Shown: positions 10,865 to 19,826 of the stretch, in pieces
Position numbering within the stretch: position 1 is the stretch's first letter
Layout: each line of letters starts with the position of its first letter
Assembly (NCBI GenBank): GCA_031772625.1
Contig: CM062820.1
Coordinates: 1,079,361,369-1,079,425,368 of the forward strand
Direction of reading: 5' to 3'
DNA from: Pinus tabuliformis
Taxonomy: Eukaryota; Streptophyta; Pinopsida; Pinales; Pinaceae
DNA length: 64,000 bases
Made by a program: the position numbers and the translations under genes
Notes under the pieces: model-generated
Told to the model about the DNA's origin: nothing
The model's input: only the letters and a program-made list of their open reading frames with translations
Databases searched by the model: none

Positions 10865-11205
10865 GACTCTGCGCTCCACGTTACCATTCACTCCTTCAAA
10901 TGGAGCCTGCGCGCTGTCAACATGAACTAAGCTGCTCCGAATTGGTTCAGAATGAAACGAAATAGGCAAACAGACTCTGCGCTCCATGTTACCATGCATT
11001 CCTTCACACGGAACCTGCGTGCTATTGACAGGAACCACGCTGCCACTCTGAAATGGATCAGAATGAATCAAAACCGGTAACTTGACTCTGCGCTTCATAC
11101 TACCATTCACTCCTTCAAATCGAACCTGCGCGCTGTCAACATGAACCACACTGTTCCGAATAGGTTCAGAATGAAACGAACCTGGTAAATAGACCCTGCG
11201 CTCCA
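10865..11205. repeat. Tandem repeat array, units of about 106-113 bp
   Basis: The plus string GACTCTGCGCTCCACGTTAC and close variants start near 10865, 10971, 11084 and 11190. Spacing alternates 106, 113, 106 bp. The last unit is cut by the junction with element A. Confidence 0.85.
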
Positions 11206-13147
11206 CGTGACAAGGGTGGTGAGCCTCAAGTTTTCCAGCAACTCATTGACATAATATAGGTAGATGCCCCCTCATCAATTATTGTTCGATGAACAGTTTT
11301 GTTGAGGGTTTTTACCTGTATAAGGAAAGCGAGTTGGGCCAGTAACTGAGGTTCATATCCTTTATGGTTAAAGGCCAGAAGATTGGAATCTGCTGGGTCA
11401 ATCCCACCTATTGCCGATAACAAAGCCTGCTTTTGGGAGGGGAAATTCTGCAGTACTTCAAGTGTCGACATAGCGGATGGCGATTGAGCCAGATCTTCCA
11501 TTGTATTGTAATTCTGTGCTGCTCGAGCACAAGGATTAAATGTCAATTTATGTACTACTCCCTTTGGCGGCTTTATAGTTAATTCAGGAATGATGGGTGG
11601 GACAACTTCTGATGAAGTTGTTGTCGAACTACTGGGTTGATCTATAGCCTTGTTGTTCGACATCTGTGGAATCCCATAATCTTTATTCCTTGTCGATATC
11701 AAAGCATCATTTTGCTATTTCGAAACGGATAACATAAGCACTTGGGATGGGGAAGCATGATCAATAACAACCAGATTAGTTTTTGGGTTTAGAAACAGAT
11801 CAGTCAACACCGCTGAGGTATTTGAAGTCTTTAAAAATTTCTTGACCTCAGCTCGATGTGGACAATATTTCATCCAATGTTCTTCATTACATATGAAACA
11901 TGGTTGACCTGGTTTCTTTCGCCCAGTAGGGTTTTCAGAAGATTTTTCAGGAGTTGAATCTTCCTGTTTCTTCTTTTTGTTTTTTCCTTTCTTCTTGCCC
12001 CCTGGTTTCTTTGGTTCTTCCCCTTGTCAGACGACACGACATTAACCTCCAAGGTAGGAATTTTGTCATTTGCCTTCTGACTAGAGACTGCAAGGGCTTT
12101 ACCGGATGAAGCCTTTGCAATTTGCGTACTTGAGGTACCAATCATGCCATCACCGGCATGAGAGTCCCTGTTTTATTTAGGAGGGGGAGGAACAGAAAAT
12201 TCCGGTCTAGGAGCGTTAGGGATTTTGTCATAGAGTGTGCCAGACTGGGTATAGATCAAGTCTAAATATTGTGCACGAGCAATGACTTGCTCTTCAATGA
12301 CAACTCCTCCTTTCGCCACATCTTTAGTAATAGAAGGTAATAATGACTTAATAAACCACTCAGCTAGAAGTTGATCAGGAACATACATCTTTACCATTCG
12401 ACGACGACGTCACCACTCATGAATATGATCAGATATGTGAGTGGTTGTTGTCTATTTAAAGTTGGTAAGGAGTTCTGTTCTTGTTTCATACCTTATGGGT
12501 AACTGAAAGTGGGTTAAAAAGGTAGTGGCAAGGGTGCTGAAGTTATCAAATGAAGCTCTAGGAAATTCAATGTACCATTTTGCTGCCAGACCAGTTAGCA
12601 TTTGCTGAAAAAGGAGAAGCCTAATCGAATCATTATTGAGGGTGTTAGACGAACACCACAAATGAAAACTCATTACATGATTCGATGGATCTTCACCTGA
12701 ATTTCCATTGAATTTAGGAATATCATAGGGAAGTTTATGAGGAATCGATGGCCACCAAGGGGCGTAAGCAATTGGATCATTTGTTAGCCGGTTCAGATCT
12801 GGTAATTCTAGAGTCGCTACAAAAGGTAACTGCTGATTCAGGTTTGGCGAAGCATACCTAGGCTAAGATGGGATTGCCTGAACAGTAGGTCTTTGCATAC
12901 CAGCATAATGTATCTGATGTTGATAACTTTGATAAGGTTGATGGGCATAGCCATTATAGTATGGTTGTTGATAACTGCTTTGAAAATGCGGTTGCCCATT
13001 ACCTACAAAGCCTTGTTGCTCAGGTCCTCGGTAAGCTTGCTGGAATTGCGGTTGTTGATATTGCACCAGCCATGGTTGTTGAACCATTTGTTGTTGCCCA
13101 ATACTGGATGATTGACCAAGATGTGGAGTGATAACACCCGTTTGAGT
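11206..13147 (-). pseudogene. Gag (middle and C-terminal) and protease N-terminal half of element A
   Basis: Minus frames 13087-12863, 12673-12452, 12397-12173, 12145-11870 and 11702-11226 are successive parts of one gag-protease ORF broken by stops and shifts. The capsid-like part has MSFHLWCSSNTLNNDSIRLL and VKMYVPDQLLAEWFIKSLLP. A zinc knuckle with unusual spacing (CFICNEEHWMKYC, CX2CX3HX4C) lies near 11860-11900. The protease active-site half, RTIIDEGASTYIMS, is at about 11250-11310, then the frame meets the Penelope-like insertion. The part near 12863-13087 is Gln/Tyr-rich. Confidence 0.85.
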
Positions 13148-14380
13148 CTAAGTTATTCCAGTTAAGGAAGCACTAATCTGAGGTTGTGATTGAGTCGTAG
13201 AGACAAGAGGTTGTTGTACCGCAACCTGAGAGACTTGAGGTTGACATACAACAGGCTGTGCTTGTACTTGCGACACAGTCACAATAGTAGGTGTAGTGGT
13301 AATATTCGACACAGGTTGGGCTGGTTGCATTGAATATACAACCCTTGGTTGTTGAGGTAGTATTGGTATCCAACCACTGGATGTAATTCTAGTTTGACCT
13401 GAATTTTGTTGTGAGCTCTCATATGGTTGTTCTCTAGGAGGGAACAATGAAAAATCATACTGCCCCCCATATGGTGGCAATCCAGTGCTCAAAGGATAGA
13501 TGGGCCTTTGAAGACTGGGTTGCCCAAATTGAAACTGGTATGCAGGATCAATTTGGTGAGCTTCAACATACGAAATTCCAGATAGGATCCTGGAGGAACA
13601 AATAGGAACAGACCATGTCGTCAAAACAGTCCCTCGGTGGACTCCATCTAGTGATTGATAACTAGTTGGGACAGATGGTATACCAGCAAACATCGTCGGA
13701 GTGGCAGCAGGAAGTTCTGTTGTGGCTGTGTCAGATGACACAGTCCTAGATGTTGATGGTTGCTCAGACATATTTAGTATATCCAAAAGGTTTCTTAACG
13801 ATTCAACAGGAACTCGCGATGAAGGATGATTTAAAGAACTAACTTCAAGAGTAGAAGGGTATAAGTGGATCCCAGTTCCAAAATGCAATGGGGTACTGGA
13901 TGGAAGATCCTCCACAACCTCTTCTATAGCAATCAGTCCAGGTGGAAGAGGTAGACCATCAGGTCTGTAAAATATTTCTGGAGCCGAAGAAGGTATAGCT
14001 TCTGCAGTGACAGATACTGGATGGGTGACACCTTCCAAATTCTGGAATTCAACTTCCAGATGTTTAGGTAAGTGAACTTCAATTTCTGGATCAGCCCTAG
14101 ATGGAGCTGTTTCAGGTATAGAAGTGTCTACCGTTACACTAGGATCAGTTCTAATGTCCTCTTGCAATTGCGGAACTTCTTCTGTAAAGGCAGATGTACC
14201 AGAAATGATCGTAGTAACTGTAGTCTCTGATGATGTTGAAACACAAGTTTCAAATAAGCCAAGAGAGGTGGACTCAGTTAAACGAGACCGTTTTGCTCGG
14301 AATGGTTTCGTTTCCAGAGTCAAAGATGGTTGACTTGCTATCCTCCGCGAACGATGGGGTTTTGATTGACTTTCTTCCAT
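13148..14380 (-). CDS. Gag N-terminal region of element A (410-aa open frame)
   Basis: An unbroken 410-aa frame starting MEESQSKPHRSRRIASQPSL with a basic N-terminus. It then turns Ser/Thr/Pro-rich, with PDGLPLPPGLIAIEEVVEDL, and Gln/Pro-rich after residue 300. It has no recognisable fold or catalytic motif. Element D has the same region (35940-34700) but broken, with clear protein-level similarity, so this was a real part of the family's gag. The in-frame stop at its end (near 13148) separates it from the rest of gag, so it would now give only a truncated product. The start Met follows about 1.5 kb of leader. Confidence 0.65.
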   Translation of the reverse strand: MEESQSKPHRSRRIASQPSLTLETKPFRAKRSRLTESTSLGLFETCVSTSSETTVTTIISGTSAFTEEVPQLQEDIRTDPSVTVDTSIPETAPSRADPEIEVHLPKHLEVEFQNLEGVTHPVSVTAEAIPSSAPEIFYRPDGLPLPPGLIAIEEVVEDLPSSTPLHFGTGIHLYPSTLEVSSLNHPSSRVPVESLRNLLDILNMSEQPSTSRTVSSDTATTELPAATPTMFAGIPSVPTSYQSLDGVHRGTVLTTWSVPICSSRILSGISYVEAHQIDPAYQFQFGQPSLQRPIYPLSTGLPPYGGQYDFSLFPPREQPYESSQQNSGQTRITSSGWIPILPQQPRVVYSMQPAQPVSNITTTPTIVTVSQVQAQPVVCQPQVSQVAVQQPLVSTTQSQPQISASLTGIT

Positions 14381-15879
14381 GATTGTGGATTACTTGATCA
14401 ACTCAAAATTTAAAAGGGGAAAAATGTTATTCTGAATTAAATAAATTTTAATGATGCTTTGACACAACTTTGCTTTTTCAATTTTTAAGAGTCGAGAAAA
14501 AGCTAAAGATGACTCTAGTTGCCTTCGATTTTCAATAAGCCTAAAGTGACAAGTGCTCAGATGGACATTTTCTTTTAAGGAGTCGAAAAGGAACGAAAGT
14601 GACTACTCTGGAAATCTAGACAAAGGGATTACCAGGTTTTACGATGCCGGAATACGTCTCTAGCCTAGACCTTTAGATGTGTTGCGTTAGGTTCCAAAGT
14701 GTTGTTATGTTCATTGAGATTTATTTTAGAGTTGATCTTGCTTAGAAATTTGCCTTTCAAGGTTCACCGTGTGATGTAGATGTAAAATTCCTAAGTATGC
14801 AATCTAAAATGATAAACAGTCATTTATTTTCTTTTAGCAATGAAAATCTTAGGTACTAAGGAAAGAAGATAACGATTCTTTCAACAGAGAGCAGGGAGCA
14901 CACACTAAATGCACTTTTCCTAAATCATTTTCCGCATGCAGTCTAAATGCAAATGAAAATGCATGTATTTGTTTTTCATTTCCTTAATGTGAGAATGCCA
15001 AAAAGGAAAACTAAGTACAGATCTGAACTATTTTCTTCAAAGCGACACTTTGACAATTTCTTTTCAAAATGAAAGGAAGACTAAAACGACACTTTTCGAT
15101 TTCGAATAGAAGACTGCTTTCGACACTTTAAACATTAACAATTCAAATCAAATACAATGAAAAAAGTACAATCGATTATCTAGAAGAGGAAGACTTTATG
15201 ACACTCTTCTTTTTGACTCAAAATGACAGTTATGACACTTCTTTGGATAAAAAACGACAGTTCGATTAAGCTACTTTTGACAAAGGACTGCAAATGATAG
15301 ACAAATACATAAAAACATTTACAAATCCCTATCAATGGAGGCTGAACAATGTAAAAGAAAGAGGCTTCAGTAATGAGATATTGATCATAAGCAGCAAAAC
15401 AACTGAATAGAGCTGAAAACAAGGAGGAAAAAACCACCTTTCAAAGAGAGAAACAGTATCACTCAGTCATCGCACCTGTCCTTCAGGGAAACAAGGATGT
15501 ATCTCACCTGCAACACACGGGAGGTGTGATGCATACAGGCCACCAGTTACAGATAGTGCGATGGGCCAGGGAGCGAAACTGAGTTGGGTTTTTTCTCAAA
15601 ATTTGCAGCTAAGTTCAGTGATTTAAGCTGAGCTATGATAGGCAGTAAAAACAAAGTACAAGGGTATGATCTTATGAGGTTATTGAGCTACCACAAGGGC
15701 GTTTAGGATGCTTGTAAGTCAGATGTTCAATTCATAAACCAACCTGGAGATTGACTGAAGTAGCATTCATTTACTTTGCAGTTGCATAGCAAAAGCAGTT
15801 CGAAGGCTATCTGGCTAACTTCAGGCTCCGTCTGTAGTTTATAAATCAAACAACAATAACAAACAAAAAAACTATTCGG
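14381..15879 (-). other. 5' leader of element A, non-coding
   Basis: About 1.5 kb between primer site and gag, aligning by eye with the leader of D (35941-37682). It is rich in short recurring strings such as cgacacttt and gtcgaaa. D has about 265 bp near 36190-36455 that A lacks. I see no supported ORF. Confidence 0.7.
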
Positions 15880-15897
15880 TCCCCAGCGGAGTCGCCA
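15880..15897 (-). promoter_or_regulatory. Primer binding site of element A
   Basis: Minus strand TGGCGACTCCGCTGGGGA, three bases from the LTR. It starts TGG, as expected for pairing with a tRNA CCA end. The same class of site occurs in D (37683-37700) and I (59621-59638). It is likely an Arg-type tRNA site as in Tat/Ogre elements, but I did not verify the tRNA. Confidence 0.8.
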
Positions 15898-15900
15898 TTT

Positions 15901-16945
15901 TGTTTCCGAGAAAACTAGTGTCTTTTCGATCTACTAGTCCCACTAAGACGGGTAGCTATCTTAGAAATAAACAATCAAAGCACTTCAAGATTTCCTTTAT
16001 GTATGATAGATAAGAGAGAAGCAAAGAGGGCCAACCTGGATCTTCCGCTTGACTCCTTGCTCGATTTCTCTCTCCCTTGATGGAACTTGCGACTCCTCTC
16101 CTACTTGTCCCGCTTTAGAGAATACCTGTAGAGACAAAGTAACAAAACACCATCAAAGCATCTCAATCTATAATACCATAAACAATGCAGAATCAGAAAT
16201 ACATTAACCATACAATTGCATTCACAAATAACAAGATTCACAAATACACGATTATATGGAGGAGAACTCAAAGAAACTTTATTAATAGTAGAAGAGAGGA
16301 TTACAACCCAGTTGTGTGATCCAACATCATCCTCCTAGCATCAAAGCCCTCTTCACCTCATGAAAAGCAAGATCACCCAACAATACAATGTTCCTTCTCA
16401 AAGACAAACCAACAACACTTCTTTACAAATCACAAAGTTCCAGCCTCTAGATCTCTCAGATGAGGGATCCATTTGTAGATATTTGTAGAGGTGTGATTCA
16501 GCTCTGGCTTTTTGATTAGTGTCATTTCAATTGTAGTTCTTAATTCCACTTGGAGATTTCTTGGATCTCTTACTCATCCTTGGGCGAATTCAGAAAGGCA
16601 AGTGTCATAGAGGAAGTTTCTAGAAGATTCCATGAGCATCCACTTAGCAAACTGCCTCAAACATTTGTCCATTCTCGCTCATCGCACCCCACAGAAGGCT
16701 CTTTCAGTATGCATCGCATCTGGCTAGTGTAGGAGTCAGTATGCATCACACCTTGACCAAGGAGCAGTCAGTATGGTCCAGTTTTGGCCAGTTTTGAGTG
16801 GTTTTTCAGGTGGAACTTCTGGGAAATGATGTAATCAGTTGACCATGATCCTTTAGGGTTTGAAACAACACTTTTAGGGGTTAAAGAGCCCTTGGTTTAT
16901 TGACATATATGATTGGGGTTGCAGTGCCCAAATATGTCTATAACA
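15901..16945 (-). repeat. 5' LTR of element A (1045 bp)
   Basis: Plus-strand ends are TGTTTCCGAG and TCTATAACA. It aligns along its length with the LTR of D (37704-38744), by eye roughly 85 percent identical. The next bases (aggag, 16946-16950) are the predicted target duplication, but the partner copy is outside the window. Confidence 0.9.
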
Positions 16946-17957
16946 AGGAGGGCCTTAATGTATCCCACATCAACGACACGAAATGAAGCAAATGATTTTC
17001 TGGAGGTGAAAACGATCTGACGACACAATGTTCAGGAATGGTGGTCATGAAAAATGGAGGGTGAAGGTATTGCAGTGGATGAGGCATTAACTGGATGGTG
17101 AATTCTCTGAATGACTTCGCTTGAACATATTGGTGACACTGAGATGGATTGGTAGCGTTAACCCCAAAAATGGATGGTGTGGAGGACCAATGGTGATATG
17201 AACGGTGAATGGAATAACCCAACCCGACTCAATCATGTCGATGGACTGAAAGTGTCATGTTCAAGAGCGACCTGCTACCAATAAAATTCTTTAAGTTTTC
17301 TTCCCTTTTTCCCCAGTCATTGCTGACCAGTACCTCTTTATTTTTGTCAAGCTTGAGGAGGATAACATATGCTTGTTCAATAATTTTCCCTTTAGGAAAA
17401 CCTGTCGCTATGTTTTAGCGAGCCTAGCGACAGTGAAACTCATTCTTGTCTGGGTGGACAAGTTTGTTGCTATTGTTTTAATGAGTTTAAGGACAAGGAT
17501 AACTCATTCATTTTCATGTTTAGAGAGTTTGAAAAGGGACGAAAAGGAAACTCTTGTAGTTCTTTTTCGTAGCATAATCCCTTAAGTCTGAAAAAGGATA
17601 AAATAATATGAAAGGGATGATTTTTCGATAACTTTAGCGAGCCGAAAAGACAAGCGCTCGAACTTTTTCGTGAGATAATCCCTTAGGTCCAAAAAAGATT
17701 AAAATATACAGGAGGGATGGCACTTCCAATCACTTTAGTGAGGTGGAAAGGCCAATAGCTCGACAATCATTTCATATTTAACGAGTCTGAAAAGAGTTTA
17801 AAGGAGACTCGCTTTTGAGGAATGAGTGGTGTTTAGGGTAGAAACTGGTTTCGGGTAAGCTTGGAACTTCTCAAAACATGGTGATATGAAGAGGGTGGCT
17901 AACAAGACCACTCGTCGCAGCTGTTCCTAAAAAAGGTAAACAATCAAGTGGAAGCGT
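16946..17957. other. Non-coding region between the LTR of A and the antisense gene of D
   Basis: About 1 kb without a supported gene. It contains a plus string tatcccacatcaacgac near 16962, a minus-strand purine run (GGGGAAAAAGGGAAGAAAA) at 17296-17314 that could be a polypurine tract, and at 17380-17850 recurring units such as gagcctagcgacag and gagccgaaaagacaagcgct. I read the last part as upstream region of the plus-strand gene. Confidence 0.4.
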
Positions 17958-19061
17958 ATGATCGGCCAAAAGAATGGAGGTGATGGCAGGAACACAACCA
18001 AGGCTCAAAAGGCTGATATTATGGCAATCACAAAGGTTATTTACCGAAGGTTATGGCAATCTATTCCATTGACAGTTGAGGATATCTACTTTCTAACGAG
18101 GTTTTCGAGGCGTGGTGCCCCTCTTTCACTATCAAGATCCACCCGTGGGGGTGAATCTGTGAGAGATTATATTCGTCAATTTTGTAGAGATGGATATCAG
18201 CCCACCAGATATGGCAAGATCAATATTTGGGATGTCACTGATCAGCCCTTGAGGACCATTTTATTTACCTTTGCTAGATTGGCTGGCAGTGCAGCTCTTC
18301 ATTTGAAAAATAGATCTTACATGTAGTACGTCCTGGAATGCCTGGAACCAAAGGTGTTCAACTGATATGAGGTGGTACTTCCTGTCATAAAAGAACAACT
18401 CTCCAAAGTACAGAGTGGAAGATCCAAGAATTTTGGTTACGGTTCCATATTGACTGCTTTTGCCTTGGAGAGGATTCCACTGATGCAGCCTCAGTACATT
18501 TCACTAGGATTGCCAGCACGAAGGGAACCACGGATGCAGAGAGGAGTTGATCTTATGGCCAGACATGCTGGTCATTCATAGATTTTCTTCTCTGATGTCT
18601 TCTTTGAGTGGTTCGACCGTCAAGAGATGGTTTTTGCAGAGTATCCACACGTCGGGATGGATTTCCGAGGCGACCCAAACTTGGCGTTACCAGCTGGCGA
18701 GTAGTGGAGTGCTATAGGTAAAATGATTCGACCACATTTTTGTTTATCAGTTTTATAATGTTTTTGTGTTTTTAAATGTTATCAAGACTAATCGAACTCG
18801 TATGTGTGTGTAGATATTGGGCTAGCGCGACCAGCGGCATGCCCACGGGCGGAAGCTGACGCTCCAACAGGAGAGGCTGTAGTGAGGGCCATCCTTCGAG
18901 ATCTGGACATATCAGAGACCCTGGCAGTGCTGCAAGATCAAATCGAGGGCCTTGCTCTCAATATTTAGGATGTCAGGACCAATGAGTTACCCTTGAGGTT
19001 ACAGTGCCACACTACTGGTGTGCCGAGTCGATGGACCCGACTCTTGCGCATGATTGCATAG
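17958..19061 (+). pseudogene. Decayed, spliced antisense gene carried by gypsy element D (unknown function)
   Basis: One plus frame runs 17958-18717, an intron-like gap follows, and the frame resumes 18814-19061, broken only by in-frame stops at 18324, 18363, 18579, 18702, 18966 and 19059. Exon 1 encodes about 250 residues (LTVEDIYFLTRFSRRGAPLS, GSILTAFALERIPLMQPQYI, FFEWFDRQEMVFAEYPHVGM). Exon 2 has a heptad-like stretch LRDLDISETLAVLQDQIEGL. It lies opposite the element's own genes, next to the 3' RNase H. Tat-lineage elements such as Grande and RIRE2 are known to carry antisense ORFs near the 3' LTR, and I infer this is one. Five of six stops are TAG where Gln would fit. Confidence 0.65.
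18718..18813 (+). other. Predicted 96-bp intron in the antisense gene
   Basis: Begins GTAAAA after CTATAG and ends TGTGTGTGTAG before ATATTGG. It is T-rich inside and contains stop codons, and its removal joins two coherent stretches of protein in phase. 96 bp is within the plant range. Confidence 0.6.
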
Positions 19062-19264
19062 GCGGTGACATGTTATCACCAGCATCATTAGTCTAGGATG
19101 CTTTTCTACATTCATTTTGAGCTTTTGGGTCATGTGACTGATTTTGTCTTGGACACAAAACATTTTGTAAAAACCATAAACCGTTATATATATTTTTGAT
19201 TTTCGGAGTTTTATTTTGGTTAAGTTATGCAATCCTGATGCAAATGTTAATGTGAAATGCTTTC
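19062..19264. other. Gap between the converging antisense gene and 3' RNase H
   Basis: About 200 bp, AT-rich, no supported ORF. It would hold the 3' ends of two converging transcripts. Confidence 0.4.
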
Positions 19265-19690
19265 TTTACAAATGCTGCAAATTTCTATCTAACACATAGT
19301 TTGCTAATGAATCATTTAATGTGTTTAAGTTTCTGGAAATATGTTGATATTGAATGGAATCAAACTATCTTTCCAAAATCCTGACTCTTAGGAACATGCG
19401 ATAAATAGTTGGATTCCGAACGGAATAAATGCCAGTAAGCTATAGAATGACAAGTTACGAATCTAGCCTAACAACAAGTTGACGTATGCCATGCGAAATG
19501 GCATCAGAGAGAAGCTCAATCAACGCGCTATACTTAGCGATGTTGTTCGTTGATCGACCAATACATATCCCCCTGAAACTCACTAACTCGCCGCTTGGAG
19601 CAAAAATGGCCTAGGTTGCAGAAGATAGGTTCTACGTACTATGACTAGCTCTGTCAACGTACCCAACAAATGATTCCAAAAAGTCTGACA
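19265..19690 (-). pseudogene. Archaeal-type RNase H downstream of integrase in element D
   Basis: Minus frame starting ATG at 19690 (preceded by TTGCATTTGTTGCAG, a splice-acceptor-like string): MSDFLESFVGYVDRASHST, stop, then AIFAPSGELVSFRGICIGRS, TNNIAKYSALIELLSDAISH, RQLVVRLDS and later FDSIQYQHISRNLNTLNDSL ending ANYVLD. This is the layout of archaeal/plant-type RNase H: D in YVD, the AEY-A-L motif (here K for the catalytic E), LDSQL, and the C-terminal H-x-N-x-x-AD-x-LAN. Five in-frame stops make it dead. It is distinct from the gypsy RNase H at 20962-21585, so D had two RNase H domains. Confidence 0.8.
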
Positions 19691-19826
19691 TCTGCAACAA
19701 ATGCAAAGTGGATTACCTAACCAAAATGACAACTCTAAAAGAAAAAATGTAACAAAAGCATATATACAAGGAGCATACTACACTTAATCAAGCATAGTAA
19801 CGTTTAAGATACAACCCGTTTCGGGG
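19691..19826 (-). other. Spacer between integrase and 3' RNase H
   Basis: After the integrase stop, 130 bp of T-rich minus-strand sequence ending in TTGCAG before ATG. It could be an intron 3' part in this lineage, but no donor is evident. Confidence 0.35.

Larger units (their letters stand above)
2761..11205 (-). mobile_element. Element B: Penelope-like retroelement (GIY-YIG endonuclease type), itself split by copia element C
   Basis: On the minus strand, right to left: a tandem-repeat and Asn-rich N-terminal region (11205-10300), a Penelope-type reverse transcriptase (10290-9249), a GIY-YIG endonuclease split into 9176-8733 and 3685-3340, a ~570 bp 3' tail and a hammerhead-like motif near the end (2801-2847). 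Ends are set by loss of homology to element D at 2760 and 11206. It sits in the protease gene of A with about 10 bp of target lost rather than duplicated. It has at least one frameshift (near 10290) and one nonsense codon (near 9247). The family is reported in conifers as a probable ancient transfer from arthropods. Confidence 0.87.
10268..11206 (-). pseudogene. N-terminal region of the Penelope-like ORF: tandem repeats plus Asn-rich stretch
   Basis: A 312-aa open frame. Residues 1-135 are four 28-37 aa repeats of the form MERRVxLPxSFHSEPIRxSx, alternating between two types. Residues about 150-245 are Asn-rich (N, I, K, Y), encoded by an ATT/AAT microsatellite. It ends HIRFDPPPPPTHGNKKVVNL, the known lead-in to the Penelope reverse transcriptase. 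The right end stops inside a repeat exactly at the junction with A, so the element is probably 5'-truncated. No function is assigned to this region. Confidence 0.7.
1..16945 (-). mobile_element. Element A: Tat-like Ty3/gypsy retrotransposon, left end outside the window, interrupted by B and C
   Basis: Coding order on the minus strand, right to left, is 5' LTR (15901-16945), primer site, leader, long gag, protease, reverse transcriptase, RNase H and integrase, which runs off the left edge. The protease-to-integrase order and the DEGAS-type protease site place it in Ty3/gypsy, close to the Tat lineage. Sequence 2761-11205 is foreign: homology to the sister element D stops at about 2760 and resumes at about 11206, with roughly 10 bp of target missing. 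All coding parts carry stops or frameshifts, so this copy is dead. The 3' LTR is expected to the left of base 1. Confidence 0.85.

Noticed and set aside
10489-10887. 132-codon minus frame rich in Ile
   Set aside because: It is the ATT microsatellite read in another frame; the frame that continues from the repeats into KVVNLSS is the Asn-rich one.
12893-13111. Plus-strand frames opposite the gag of A and D
   Set aside because: Shadows of the Gln/Tyr-rich gag codons; they are not kept between A and D.
15901-16945. This LTR as the shared 3' LTR of D
   Set aside because: The base run on its D side (aggagggcctta) is not a polypurine tract on the coding strand, so D does not end here in the normal way.
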